Part shown: positions 1 through 7,065 of the stretch, in pieces
Numbering within the stretch: the first letter of the stretch is position 1
Layout of the letters: each line of letters starts with the position of its first letter
From: Clostridiaceae bacterium
GTDB lineage: Bacteria > Bacillota > Clostridia > Saccharofermentanales > Fastidiosipilaceae
DNA: 11,506 bases
NCBI GenBank assembly: GCA_012514965.1
Contig: JAAYZH010000246.1
Location: 1-11,506, forward strand
Direction of reading: 5' to 3'
Notes under the pieces: model-generated
Databases searched by the model: none
Seen by the model: only the letters and a program-made list of their open reading frames with translations
What the model was told of the DNA's origin: nothing
Program-made: the position numbers and the translations under genes

Positions 1-190
1 CAGGCTACGACAGGCTACGACAGGCTACGACAGGCTACGACATTCCCGGCCTCTCACATCCCAGCCGCCCACACCCCGGCCGCTCACAAGACGGCGTCTC
101 CTCAGGCTACGACAGGCTACGACATTCCCGGCCCCTCACAATACTACGTCACCCCGGCCGCTCACAAGACTACGACATTCCCGGCGTCTC
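1..190. repeat. Tandem repeats that duplicate the 3' end of the downstream serpin gene
   Basis: Two levels of repetition are visible. A 10-bp unit caggctacga occurs four times in a row at 1-40 and twice at 103-122. Above this is a larger imperfect unit of about 90 bp, with copies at roughly 101-190 and 1-100. The shared block accccggccgctcacaagac lies at 73-92 and 151-170. Both are followed by ggcgtctc, but the 73-100 copy lacks the 12 bases tacgacattccc. The string ctacgacattcccggc, which on the minus strand encodes the last serpin residues and the stop codon, occurs at 35-50, 117-132 and 170-185. The array therefore starts inside the serpin gene and runs out of the window at base 1, so its full length is unknown. 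No U-tract terminator is seen here. Confidence 0.9.
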
Positions 191-1573
191 GATATACGCT
201 ACGAACACCGGAACCCCGTACTGGTTCACAAGAGCGCAGAAGAAGGGGCGGTCCAGATTCATGTCGAGTTCTGGTTTGGGCTCCGGCATGGAAGTGGTAG
301 CTGTCATAATCGTCACAGCAGCGGCTTCGACGCCCTTCTCGTGCGTTTTGATGCGCACGGACTGACTGGCGGCAGAGAGCGCCATCGCGTTAGCGGCCGC
401 GCCGTCCAAGCCGCCGTCCAGTGTCATGTTTTGCAACAGACTGCTAAGTCCCATTTCATCGAGCAGGGGCAGAAGATCCAGTTCGCCTTTGACGTCGGAT
501 TTGGGGATACCCCAGACGACATCGTGGTCCTGGCTGTCATTGTTGTTCTGGAGCAGGTCAGCCCAAAAGGTGCTTTTGTTGACCAGGGTCTGCGGATCGA
601 CTGACTCGTCAGGGAGGAGGAAGCGCATTTCGGCACCGTCGGTCATGGGGAAGACTCCTACGTTGTAGTCATCGCGCAGCACGCTGCGGCTGAAGTTGTT
701 CTTTTGGACCAGGAAGTCCAGCTGGGCCTTGCTGCCATCGGTGTAGTGGAAGTCGCGCTTTTCGACCATGCCTTCAGAGAATACCTGCTGCCAGTTGCTC
801 TTGTAGTAGAGGGCGTTGATCAGAATCAGTGCGTCATTGGGAGCGGGCAGAGGCTTGGGCAGGGAGTCCGCAGTGATGAGTTTGTTGGTTTTGTCCTCGA
901 CCCAGCGGCCGATCTCTTCGTGCGCCTGGTCCTCACTGCCGGCTCCCCAGGTGTAGGTGTCGGCGTGGTAGGTCTTCTCAAGGCGGTCACGATAGTCGCT
1001 CTTGAGGCCGAGACCTTCCTTGAGCCAGAGCGCGTTGCTGAGCTGGCTTTTGGCATTCTCTTCTGTGACTTCGCGGTTGAAGAGACGCATGAGCTCGGCG
1101 ATGGCCAAAGCCCGGGCTTCGCGGTCGAGCGTATCGGCTGGGTTGAGGGTGCCCTCGAGATCTTTGGCGGTTTGGGCAGAAGCGGCGTCGGCGAGCATGG
1201 CCAAATCCATGTACAGGCTTACAGGGGCGTAGAGCAGGTTCTTGCCGGCCTTGTGCTTGGCAAAGAGCAGTTCGAAGCTATCTGCACTGAAAAATCGAAG
1301 TGTTTTGAGCAGCTCGGCGAAGTTTTTTTCTTGACTGGTTTGGAGCTGGCTCAGGGGATCGTTGAAGAGCTCATAACTGCTTTTGTAGCTCAGGCCAAGC
1401 GGTGCGACGGAGAGCTGTTTGATACCTTTGACGGCTTCCCCTTGCTGGGTGGTCGGTGCAGTTGTGCTGCCGGGCTTGGCTGTCGGGCTTGGCAGACTGC
1501 ACGAAGCCAGCATGCCGGCTCCCAGGAGTCCGGCGCCGAGGCCCAGGACCTTCTTGCGAATTGTGTTCTTCAT
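170..1573 (-). CDS. Lipoprotein serpin (serine protease inhibitor), downstream copy of a tandem pair
   Basis: This is a 467-residue serpin predicted to be lipid-anchored outside the cell membrane, where it would trap serine or cysteine proteases by the serpin suicide mechanism. The N-terminus MKNTIRKK is followed by a hydrophobic stretch and the lipobox L-A-S-C, with the lipidated Cys at residue 25. A Ser/Thr/Pro-rich linker leads to the serpin fold, which includes the motifs NLLYAPVSLYMDLAML and NALYYKSNWQQVF. The reactive-loop hinge EKGVEAAAVT (residues 412-421) has the small residues needed for loop insertion, so inhibition is likely. The C-terminal signature DRPFFCALVNQYGVPVF follows. Counting 17 residues from the hinge Glu places P1 at Ser428-Met429, but the loop is about four residues longer than in alpha-1-antitrypsin, so P1 is uncertain. 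The start at 1573 is preferred over an in-frame ATG at 1588 because GGAGGA (1581-1586) sits 7 bases before it. It follows serpin 2 by 47 bases, probably in one transcript. Its last codons lie in a tandem repeat. Confidence 0.95.
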   Translation of the reverse strand: MKNTIRKKVLGLGAGLLGAGMLASCSLPSPTAKPGSTTAPTTQQGEAVKGIKQLSVAPLGLSYKSSYELFNDPLSQLQTSQEKNFAELLKTLRFFSADSFELLFAKHKAGKNLLYAPVSLYMDLAMLADAASAQTAKDLEGTLNPADTLDREARALAIAELMRLFNREVTEENAKSQLSNALWLKEGLGLKSDYRDRLEKTYHADTYTWGAGSEDQAHEEIGRWVEDKTNKLITADSLPKPLPAPNDALILINALYYKSNWQQVFSEGMVEKRDFHYTDGSKAQLDFLVQKNNFSRSVLRDDYNVGVFPMTDGAEMRFLLPDESVDPQTLVNKSTFWADLLQNNNDSQDHDVVWGIPKSDVKGELDLLPLLDEMGLSSLLQNMTLDGGLDGAAANAMALSAASQSVRIKTHEKGVEAAAVTIMTATTSMPEPKPELDMNLDRPFFCALVNQYGVPVFVAYIETPGMS

Positions 1574-1620
1574 GGTGTTTTCCTCCATCTGTTCAGTGTT
1601 GTGTAGACTGCGGTTTTGGT

Positions 1621-2997
1621 CTACTTGCTTTGCGGAACTTCGATGTACGCCAGGAAGATTGCCTGGCCTTCGGGACTGATCAGGGCGGCGAAGAAGGGGC
1701 GGTCCAGCTTCATGTCGATCTCAGGCGGATTCATAGGCGCACTTTCGTCGACAGCGAGCACGGTTACGGCTGCGGCTTCGACACCCTTTTCGTGCATCTT
1801 GATGCGGACAGCCTGCGTGGCTTCACTCAGGAATGCGTCAGGGCTGCCTTCGAGCCCGGCGGACATATCCATGAATTTCATCAGGCTGCCCAGGCCGAGG
1901 TCTTCAAGCAATGGGAGCAAGTCCATTTTGCCGTTAACATCGGATTTCGGTATGGTCCAGTTGACGATTGCGGAGTCATCTGCCTGTAGGTCCAGCAAGT
2001 CGCGCCAGAAGCCATCATTCTCGAGCAGATCTTCAGGCTCGATGCCTTCGTTAGGGAGGACGAAGCGCATGCGGCTGAGGTCGGACATGATGATGTCTGC
2101 CGCTTGGTATTGGGCCTCGATGACGCCGCGGCTCTTGTAGATGGTCTGATTCATGAATTCGGCCTCGACCGTACTGCCATCGGGCAGCTGGAAGGGAGCC
2201 TTAGTGTTGAGCTCAGGGTCGAATTCGAAGCCCCATGAGCACTTGTAGTATAGAGCGTTCAGCAGAACCATGAGAGTCGTGCTGCGGGGCAGATCGTCCG
2301 GAATTGTCGAAGCGGGAAGGAGGCCAAAGGTGTTGTCCTCCACCCAACGCCCCATGGCAGCGCTGGCACTTTTCTCCGCGCCCTGTGCCCAGGTGTAGCT
2401 GTCGGCCTGGTATACGTCTTCCAGGAGCTGCTGGTAGCCGTCGGTATACTTGTAGCTGTCCTTGAGCCAGATGGCGTTCGCCAGGCGGGCCTTGATGTCA
2501 CCCTCGACGATTTCTTTATTATAGCTGTACAGCAGCGCTTGCATGGCCTCTTGACGTGCTTGCGCGGTGATGTCTTCACCCTGGTTCAGCGCCCTGTCCA
2601 GATCCGCGCGGGTTTGGCTGGCCGTCGCATCGGTCAGCATGGAGAGATCCATATAGAGACTTAAGGGGACATAGAGAAGGTTGTCATCCGCCTTGCTCTG
2701 GAACAAAAGGCGGAAGCTCTCCCGGCTGAAGCTGCGCAGAGCCTTGGCCATTTCAGCGCTGAGCACGGGTTTCTGCGGGCTGTTCACGGCTGTGTAGTAA
2801 TTGTTGACTTCGTCATAGCGGGCAACTGCCGGTGCAGCCGTGTACTGCTTGACACCCTCGGATCCGGCTGGCTTGCTTGTCCCTGTCATACCTGTTGTAC
2901 CTGTGCTTCCGGGCGCAACCGAGCAGGCAGCCAGGAGAGCCAGGCTTAAGGCCGCTGCCGTAAACGTTGCAACGCGATTTTTCGATTGCTTTTTCAT
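1621..2997 (-). CDS. Lipoprotein serpin, upstream copy of a tandem pair
   Basis: This is a 458-residue paralogue of the next serpin gene, presumably an exported lipid-anchored protease inhibitor. The signal peptide MKKQSKNRVATFTAAALSLALLAAC carries the lipobox L-A-A-C with Cys25. A Gly/Thr-rich linker and a full serpin domain follow, with the motifs NLLYVPLSLYMDLSML, NALYYKCSWGFEF and the C-terminal signature DRPFFAALISPEGQAIF. The hinge EKGVEAAAVT (residues 403-412) is identical to its partner's. The bait segment differs: V-L-A-V-D-E-S-A-P follows the hinge, giving acidic residues near P3-P2 if the standard 17-residue count holds, so a different target protease is inferred. The start at 2997 is chosen because GGAGGA (3005-3010) lies 7 bases upstream, and longer in-frame starts at 3036 or later would put residues before the signal peptide. 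It is the first gene of the pair and divergent from pepF. Bacterial serpins are known from clostridia, including gut and cellulose-degrading species. Confidence 0.95.
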   Translation of the reverse strand: MKKQSKNRVATFTAAALSLALLAACSVAPGSTGTTGMTGTSKPAGSEGVKQYTAAPAVARYDEVNNYYTAVNSPQKPVLSAEMAKALRSFSRESFRLLFQSKADDNLLYVPLSLYMDLSMLTDATASQTRADLDRALNQGEDITAQARQEAMQALLYSYNKEIVEGDIKARLANAIWLKDSYKYTDGYQQLLEDVYQADSYTWAQGAEKSASAAMGRWVEDNTFGLLPASTIPDDLPRSTTLMVLLNALYYKCSWGFEFDPELNTKAPFQLPDGSTVEAEFMNQTIYKSRGVIEAQYQAADIIMSDLSRMRFVLPNEGIEPEDLLENDGFWRDLLDLQADDSAIVNWTIPKSDVNGKMDLLPLLEDLGLGSLMKFMDMSAGLEGSPDAFLSEATQAVRIKMHEKGVEAAAVTVLAVDESAPMNPPEIDMKLDRPFFAALISPEGQAIFLAYIEVPQSK

Positions 2998-3027
2998 AGT
3001 CTTTTCCTCCATGACATATGAAGAGGG

Positions 3028-3056
3028 GCATCCGTCGGATGCGGGAGACAATCATA
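3028..3056 (-). promoter_or_regulatory. Candidate serpin promoter -10 and 15-bp palindrome
   Basis: On the minus strand TATGAT (plus-strand ATCATA at 3051-3056) lies 53 bases before the serpin 2 start codon and could be a -10 box. No convincing -35 hexamer is visible. Between it and the start, GCATCCG-T-CGGATGC (3028-3042) is a perfect 7-bp inverted repeat around one base, in the expected early transcribed region. This position would suit a repressor operator or a small leader hairpin. The assignment rests on position and symmetry only. Confidence 0.35.
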
Positions 3057-3183
3057 ATTTGCCGTAGCGGATTGCCCCTTTCACTTACTTAGACACGCAG
3101 ATGGGCCAAAGTCCTCACCAAAGCAGAGAGATTTATTTTGGCCGACATCTTACCTGCTTGTCACAGAAAGCCCCGCCTCCGAA

Positions 3184-3220
3184 TGGTAAAATGGAAAGAT
3201 AGTAGGACATAATAAAGGAG
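3184..3220 (+). promoter_or_regulatory. pepF extended -10 promoter and ribosome binding site
   Basis: TGG-TAAAAT (3184-3192) has the form of an extended -10 element. The only TTG-type hexamer nearby, TTGTCA at 3158-3163, is 23 bases upstream, which is too far for a normal -35. AAAGGAG at 3214-3220 is a strong ribosome binding site six bases before the ATG at 3227 and supports that start. Confidence 0.45.
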
Positions 3221-3226
3221 ATACAC

Positions 3227-5026
3227 ATGGCAGAAACAATTACACGTAAAGAGCAGCGTCTCGAAGATACCTGGAATGTCGCTTTTATGTTTGCGAATGA
3301 AGCAGACTGGGAAGTTGAACTGAAAAGCTTCCGCGAAGACTTGGCTGGCTTGAGCCAGTACGAAGGCAAGCTCGGCAGCAGCGCCGAAACTCTGGCGGAG
3401 GCCTTCACACTGAAGCTGGCCCTGGAGCGCAGACTCGAGCACCTCTTCGTCTATGCCAGCATGCGCGCCGACGAAGACACCTCAGACGCCCACTTCCAGG
3501 ATCTGGACATGCGCGCTATGTCCGCCTATAACGAATATCTGGACAAAGTCAGCTACATGGAACCTGAGATTCTGAGCATAGGTGAAGAGCAGGTCCGCGG
3601 CTGGATTGGCGAAAACGCAACGCTTAAATCCTACGAAAGAGCCCTCGAATTGATCCTGCGCGAAGCCCCGCACACCCTCAGCAAGGAGCAGGAGGCGCTT
3701 TTGGCCCAGGCCGGCGAAGTCGTTCAAACCGCTTCCACAGCTTATAACCTCCTGAACAACGCCGACATGCGTTTCGAGCCTGTCGAACACAAGGGCGAAA
3801 CCATCCACATCACGAACTCCACCTTCGTGCCGCTGCAGATGTCGGAAGACAGAGAGCTGCGCGAGAAGGTCTACAACTCCTTCTACAGAAGCTACCGCGA
3901 ACACGAGAATACCATCGCCTCACTGTTTCAGTCGAACCTCAAGGCCTCGCGCTTCCTGAGCCGCGCCCGCAAGTTCCCCTCGAACCGCGCCATGTACTTG
4001 TTCAATTCGAACGTGCCCGAAGAACTCTACGACAATCTCATCGAGACCGTCCACGAGAACCTGCCGGCCATGCATCGCTATGTCAGTCTGCGCAAACAGC
4101 TGCTCGGTGTCGATGAGCTGCACTTCCACGACGTCTACGCTTCCCTGGTGAAAGACTATCAGGCCAAATACAGCTTCGACGAGGCCAAAGCCATGGTCCT
4201 CGAAGCCGTCAAGCCTCTGGGCGAAGACTATTCCAAGATCGTCAAAGGCGCCTTCAACGACCGCTGGATGGACATCTACCCGAACAAAGGCAAACGCAGC
4301 GGCGCCTATTCATCCGGCAGCTACGATTCCTTGCCTTACATGCTCCTGAACTACACCAGCGAGTTGAACGACGTCTTCACGCTGATCCACGAAATGGGAC
4401 ATTCCGTCCACAGCTACCTGACCCACAAGCATCAGCCTTATGTCACCGGCGACTACAAGATCTTTGTGGCGGAGGTCGCATCCACCTGCAACGAAGCCCT
4501 CCTGACGCACTATCTATTGCAGACCACGACGGACAAAGAAGCCCGCAAATTCATCCTGAACCACTACATGGACAGCTTCAAGAGCACCCTCTACCGCCAG
4601 ACCATGTTCGCCGAGTTTGAGCGTATCGTCCACGCAAAGGTGGAAGCAGGTGACTCCCTGACTGCACCCGTTCTGAATGACATCTACAAGAAACTCAATG
4701 AAGAGTACTTTGGCCCCGACATGATCGTCGACGACAACATCGCACTGGAATGGGCCAGAATTCCGCACTTCTACAGACCCTTCTACGTCTACCAGTACGC
4801 GACCGGTTTCTCTGCTGCCATCGCCCTCAGCCGCCGAATTCTTGAGGAAGGTGAGCCGGCCGTCCGCGATTACCTGAACTTCCTGAGCTCCGGCTCCGCA
4901 CAGGATCCGATTGATACACTGCGTTTGGCAGGTGTCGACATGACGCAGAAGGAGCCTGTGGCTGCCGCCCTCGAAATCTTCTCGTCCCTGATCGACGAGA
5001 TGGAAGAGCTGGTGCAAGCGGACTAA
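3227..5026 (+). CDS. pepF: Oligoendopeptidase F (M3 family zinc metallopeptidase)
   Basis: This is a 599-residue cytoplasmic peptidase that cleaves short peptides in peptide recycling and nutrition. The zinc site HEMGH is at residues 388-392, with the second glutamate ligand in FVAEVASTCNE (Glu416), a spacing typical of M3 peptidases. The N-terminal part (RLEDTWNVAFMF onward) matches the PepF helical domain. The C-terminal YRPFYVYQYATGFSAA is the usual substrate-side motif of PepF. There is no signal peptide. The length is normal for PepF, which is about 600 residues. The start is supported by AAAGGAG at 3214-3220. The gene stands alone, diverges from the serpin pair across 229 bases, and ends at a strong terminator. 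The proximity of an intracellular peptidase to two protease inhibitors may be chance. Confidence in the family is very high, while substrate preference cannot be read from the sequence. Confidence 0.97.
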   Translation: MAETITRKEQRLEDTWNVAFMFANEADWEVELKSFREDLAGLSQYEGKLGSSAETLAEAFTLKLALERRLEHLFVYASMRADEDTSDAHFQDLDMRAMSAYNEYLDKVSYMEPEILSIGEEQVRGWIGENATLKSYERALELILREAPHTLSKEQEALLAQAGEVVQTASTAYNLLNNADMRFEPVEHKGETIHITNSTFVPLQMSEDRELREKVYNSFYRSYREHENTIASLFQSNLKASRFLSRARKFPSNRAMYLFNSNVPEELYDNLIETVHENLPAMHRYVSLRKQLLGVDELHFHDVYASLVKDYQAKYSFDEAKAMVLEAVKPLGEDYSKIVKGAFNDRWMDIYPNKGKRSGAYSSGSYDSLPYMLLNYTSELNDVFTLIHEMGHSVHSYLTHKHQPYVTGDYKIFVAEVASTCNEALLTHYLLQTTTDKEARKFILNHYMDSFKSTLYRQTMFAEFERIVHAKVEAGDSLTAPVLNDIYKKLNEEYFGPDMIVDDNIALEWARIPHFYRPFYVYQYATGFSAAIALSRRILEEGEPAVRDYLNFLSSGSAQDPIDTLRLAGVDMTQKEPVAAALEIFSSLIDEMEELVQAD

Positions 5027-5060
5027 TCACTCTTCCGCACATTGGACAGAATTACGTTCG

Positions 5061-5092
5061 AAGCCCCGGGGATTAGCCTCGGGGCTTTTGTT
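5061..5092 (+). terminator. Rho-independent terminator of pepF
   Basis: AAGCCCCGGGG (5061-5071), loop ATTAG, then CCTCGGGGCTT (5077-5087) forms an 11-bp stem with one G-U pair, followed by TTGTTGT. It lies 35 bases after the pepF stop. It is the only classical intrinsic terminator found in the window. Confidence 0.9.
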
Positions 5093-5171
5093 GTGAACGG
5101 GGCGTTGGGTGGGATAGATGGACGGTACGAGTGATCTGGCCAAAGATGACGTTTGTCGGGCCTCTTTACGA

Positions 5172-5296
5172 GACCACTGAAAAAGTCCAAGCAGTCACCC
5201 TTATTTCAGGGGTTTTTGTGGCAACTGTCGCCGGTATTCGCGAGCCCATTACGTAGAGCGGAGAATGTTGCCATTTGAGTGATTTTTTCAGTCGCC
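5172..5296. mobile_element. Putative 125-bp MITE-like element or insertion-sequence end remnant
   Basis: GACCACTGAAAAAGTC (5172-5187) and GATTTTTTCAGTCGCC (5281-5296) are inverted repeats matching at 13 of 16 positions. The motif GACTTTTTCAGTGG is, from general knowledge, like termini seen on some DDE insertion sequences. The interior is 93 bases and codes for no intact protein. The minus strand reads through it openly and ends with TWTFSVVS-like residues (AWTFSVVS), as often seen where a transposase fragment runs into an IS end, but this match is from memory. No clear target-site duplication is seen. The element sits in the pepF/GTPase convergent gap. Besides this element and the repeat at 5334-5462, nothing else was recognised between 5093 and 5431. 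Confidence 0.4.
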
Positions 5297-5333
5297 TTTC
5301 TCTGTGCTCCGAAAACGTCGAGTTTGTTGATTC

Positions 5334-5462
5334 GACCGCCGTAGCACTGCGCCACACGATTGCAACGCCATATCCTCCCGGCAGACTCGTTAGGATATTC
5401 CGCCGCCGTCCCTCGCCACACGACTGCGGCGCTATTTCCTGCCGGCAGACTCGTCCGAATCT
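5334..5462. repeat. 64-bp-period imperfect repeat spanning the GTPase gene's stop codon
   Basis: Copies begin with cgccacacga at 5350 and 5414, and both include ccggcagactcgt (5378-5390 and 5442-5454). They differ at roughly one base in five over 49 bases. Similarity seems to continue weakly on the low-coordinate side to about 5334. The 5414-5462 copy holds the last codons of the GTPase gene and its TAG (5432-5434). The other copy lies just downstream and has lost that stop. It looks like a tandem duplication of the gene tail, now diverged. Confidence 0.8.
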
Positions 5463-6673
5463 GCGCGCTGCCCCGCTGCAGTATCCGCCTGATCCGCCTG
5501 ATCCGGCGGGGACGGCGGTGGCGGCGGCAGCTGATTGTCTTGGTCCAGGAAACGCTTCTTGTTACGTAAGATTTCATTCTGGAAGGCGTCCTTGAGCTGT
5601 TTGGTGAATTCGCTCTGATCGATTCTCTCGTTTCGGTAGAATTTGGCCGCAAAACGATAGAGCACTTGGTTGTATGCGTAGCCCATGGCTGCGGTGAGCG
5701 TGGCAGCCGTGCCGCCGCTGATGAGACCGCCTGTTGCGGTACCAGCGCCGGGTACGAGTTTGAGCAGGGAAGCGACGATGCTGCGTCCCACGAGTGTGGC
5801 TCCGCCGGAGCCGCCGATCGCGGAGACAACGGAGGTAATCATGGCTTTGTCCATCGCCAGACCGAAGATCGATGTGAGGTGGGCGATCATGCCGATCTGC
5901 AGAGGGACCAGGATGGTGGCGTCTGCGAAGGGCACAGGGGTGAAGCCGGCGGCGAAAGCTGAGGAAGTGTAGCCCAGAACGGCCCGGTTCGCCCGGTCCA
6001 GTTTGCGTTTAGTATCGACCTTCTGGGCATTGATAAAAGAAGTGGTCAGAGCCTCCGGCACCAGCTCGATGGTACGGTCGACCAGTTGCTGCAGGCCGCG
6101 CTCGGGAAGTGTAAGCTCGATGTCGATCGGGAAGGCTTTGGCCAGTACAGGGACAATGGCTTCGATGGGGAGGTTCTGCAGCTCGATCTCATGGAAGAGG
6201 TCCATGTATTGCCTGCCGATTGCCTGGGTGAGGACAAGAATTACCGGCATCTGCTGGGCCAGCTCACGGATCCAGTCTATTTCGTAGGCTTCAATACGGT
6301 TTGAGGTGGCGCTGATACAGTACCAGGCGATGTGGATCATCTCGTCCGGATCTTGTTTGCGCCGGGGGCGGCTGATCTCGGCGAGGATTTCCTGGCGAAT
6401 CTGCTCTTGCGTCTCGGGCTGCAGTTCCAGACCTTTGGTGTCGTAGATGACCAGAGGGATGCCATCCTTAGAGATGCGCTCCAGGTGCTGGGTGACGGGG
6501 ACGCCGATTCCGGTGCGCGCCAGTTCGTCGCGGAAGACCGCGTTGATCAGGGTACTTTTTCCTACGCCCGTTTTGCCGGCGATCAGGATATTGAGCTTCT
6601 TGAGGTCGCGTACTTCCTTTTCGTATTGTTCGATGAAGTATCGGACCAGGTCCAGGTTATCTTGCACATTCAT
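5432..6673 (-). CDS. Era/YcjX-like P-loop GTPase with a C-terminal DUF697-type hydrophobic domain
   Basis: This 413-residue protein has an N-terminal TRAFAC-type GTPase domain. The P-loop is GKTGVGKST (residues 33-41), the switch threonine is probably Thr61, and the G3 motif is DTKG (78-81). The usual G4 NKxD is replaced by VLTQ (147-150), and PVLAKA (175-180) sits where the G5 SAK motif is expected. Residues of about 225-370 are Gly/Ala-rich and hydrophobic (SSAFAAGFTPVPFADA, GGSGGATLVGRS), as in DUF697 proteins, and may bind membranes. A tail of about 33 residues starts with a run of five prolines, then S-P-P, and has a DQA-DQA repeat encoded by a 9-bp duplication at 5483-5500. The start is supported by GAGG 8 bases upstream. 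The gene is monocistronic and convergent with pepF. The cellular role is unknown. The family is secure, but the biological function is not. Confidence 0.86.
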   Translation of the reverse strand: MNVQDNLDLVRYFIEQYEKEVRDLKKLNILIAGKTGVGKSTLINAVFRDELARTGIGVPVTQHLERISKDGIPLVIYDTKGLELQPETQEQIRQEILAEISRPRRKQDPDEMIHIAWYCISATSNRIEAYEIDWIRELAQQMPVILVLTQAIGRQYMDLFHEIELQNLPIEAIVPVLAKAFPIDIELTLPERGLQQLVDRTIELVPEALTTSFINAQKVDTKRKLDRANRAVLGYTSSAFAAGFTPVPFADATILVPLQIGMIAHLTSIFGLAMDKAMITSVVSAIGGSGGATLVGRSIVASLLKLVPGAGTATGGLISGGTAATLTAAMGYAYNQVLYRFAAKFYRNERIDQSEFTKQLKDAFQNEILRNKKRFLDQDNQLPPPPPSPPDQADQADTAAGQRADSDESAGRK

Positions 6674-6705
6674 AATGTTGACCTCGATTTTGCCTTGTTG
6701 GATTT

Positions 6706-6714
6706 ATTTTAGCA
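6706..6714 (-). promoter_or_regulatory. Extended -10 promoter of the GTPase gene
   Basis: On the minus strand TGC-TAAAAT (plus ATTTTA at 6706-6711, GCA at 6712-6714) lies 32 bases before the start codon. No -35 box is recognisable at normal spacing. It has the same TGn-TAAAAT form as the pepF promoter candidate. Confidence 0.4.
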
Positions 6715-7065
6715 TGTATCCGCTCGTAACCTGGAAGTGTGTGTTATTTTGGCCAAAACCGAGCCGCTGAACAGGCAAGCTGCGGAGCAAAATCAGCGCA
6801 GATCGTATGCACGAGTAGAGCGTAGCGGCGGAGAAAGGAGGGAGCAGGGAAATTTGCGGGCGCGATGTTCGTTTGCGTGTATCCAGGTGACTGAGGCCAG
6901 AGCCGATCGTCATCCTTCTGAAGAAGTCTGCTTGCATGGATTGGCTTGGGACAGATGATCGAGGTATAGGCAGATAGAGGAGCTCTATCAGGGCTGCAGA
7001 GAAAGCAGCCGATAAAGTACTTGGTCCAGGCAGACGAGTTATGAGGATTGCTTGTTGGCGTCAGA
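6715..7065. other. Gene-free stretch with two adjacent hairpins
   Basis: No convincing gene was found here. Open frames exist on both strands, but their products look random and they lack ribosome binding sites. Near the HxlR gene end are two neighbouring inverted repeats. GATAGAG-GAG-CTCTATC (6973-6989) has perfect 7-bp arms, and GGCTGC (6992-6997) pairs with GCAGCC (7005-7010). Neither is followed by a U-tract on either strand. They could be a weak terminator pair for the HxlR transcript. Confidence 0.4.

Noticed and set aside
1..132. CRISPR-like array
   Set aside because: Units are 10 bp and directly adjacent, or about 90 bp with gene-tail content. There are no unique spacers of constant size and no cas genes.
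704..1606. 300-codon open frame on the plus strand
   Set aside because: It lies antisense to the serpin gene, which has clear family motifs and a ribosome binding site. Its product has no recognisable features.
4514..5017. 167-codon minus-strand frame inside pepF
   Set aside because: It is the antisense shadow of a well-supported gene.
5206..5829. 207-codon minus-strand frame covering the GTPase 3' end and the MITE-like element
   Set aside because: It is mostly an alternate frame of the GTPase gene. The Arg/Pro-rich composition is typical of a shadow frame, though its end crosses the element discussed separately.
6737..6958. 73-codon plus-strand frame starting with GTG
   Set aside because: There is no ribosome binding site, the composition is Arg/Glu-rich and shadow-like, and no family features are visible.
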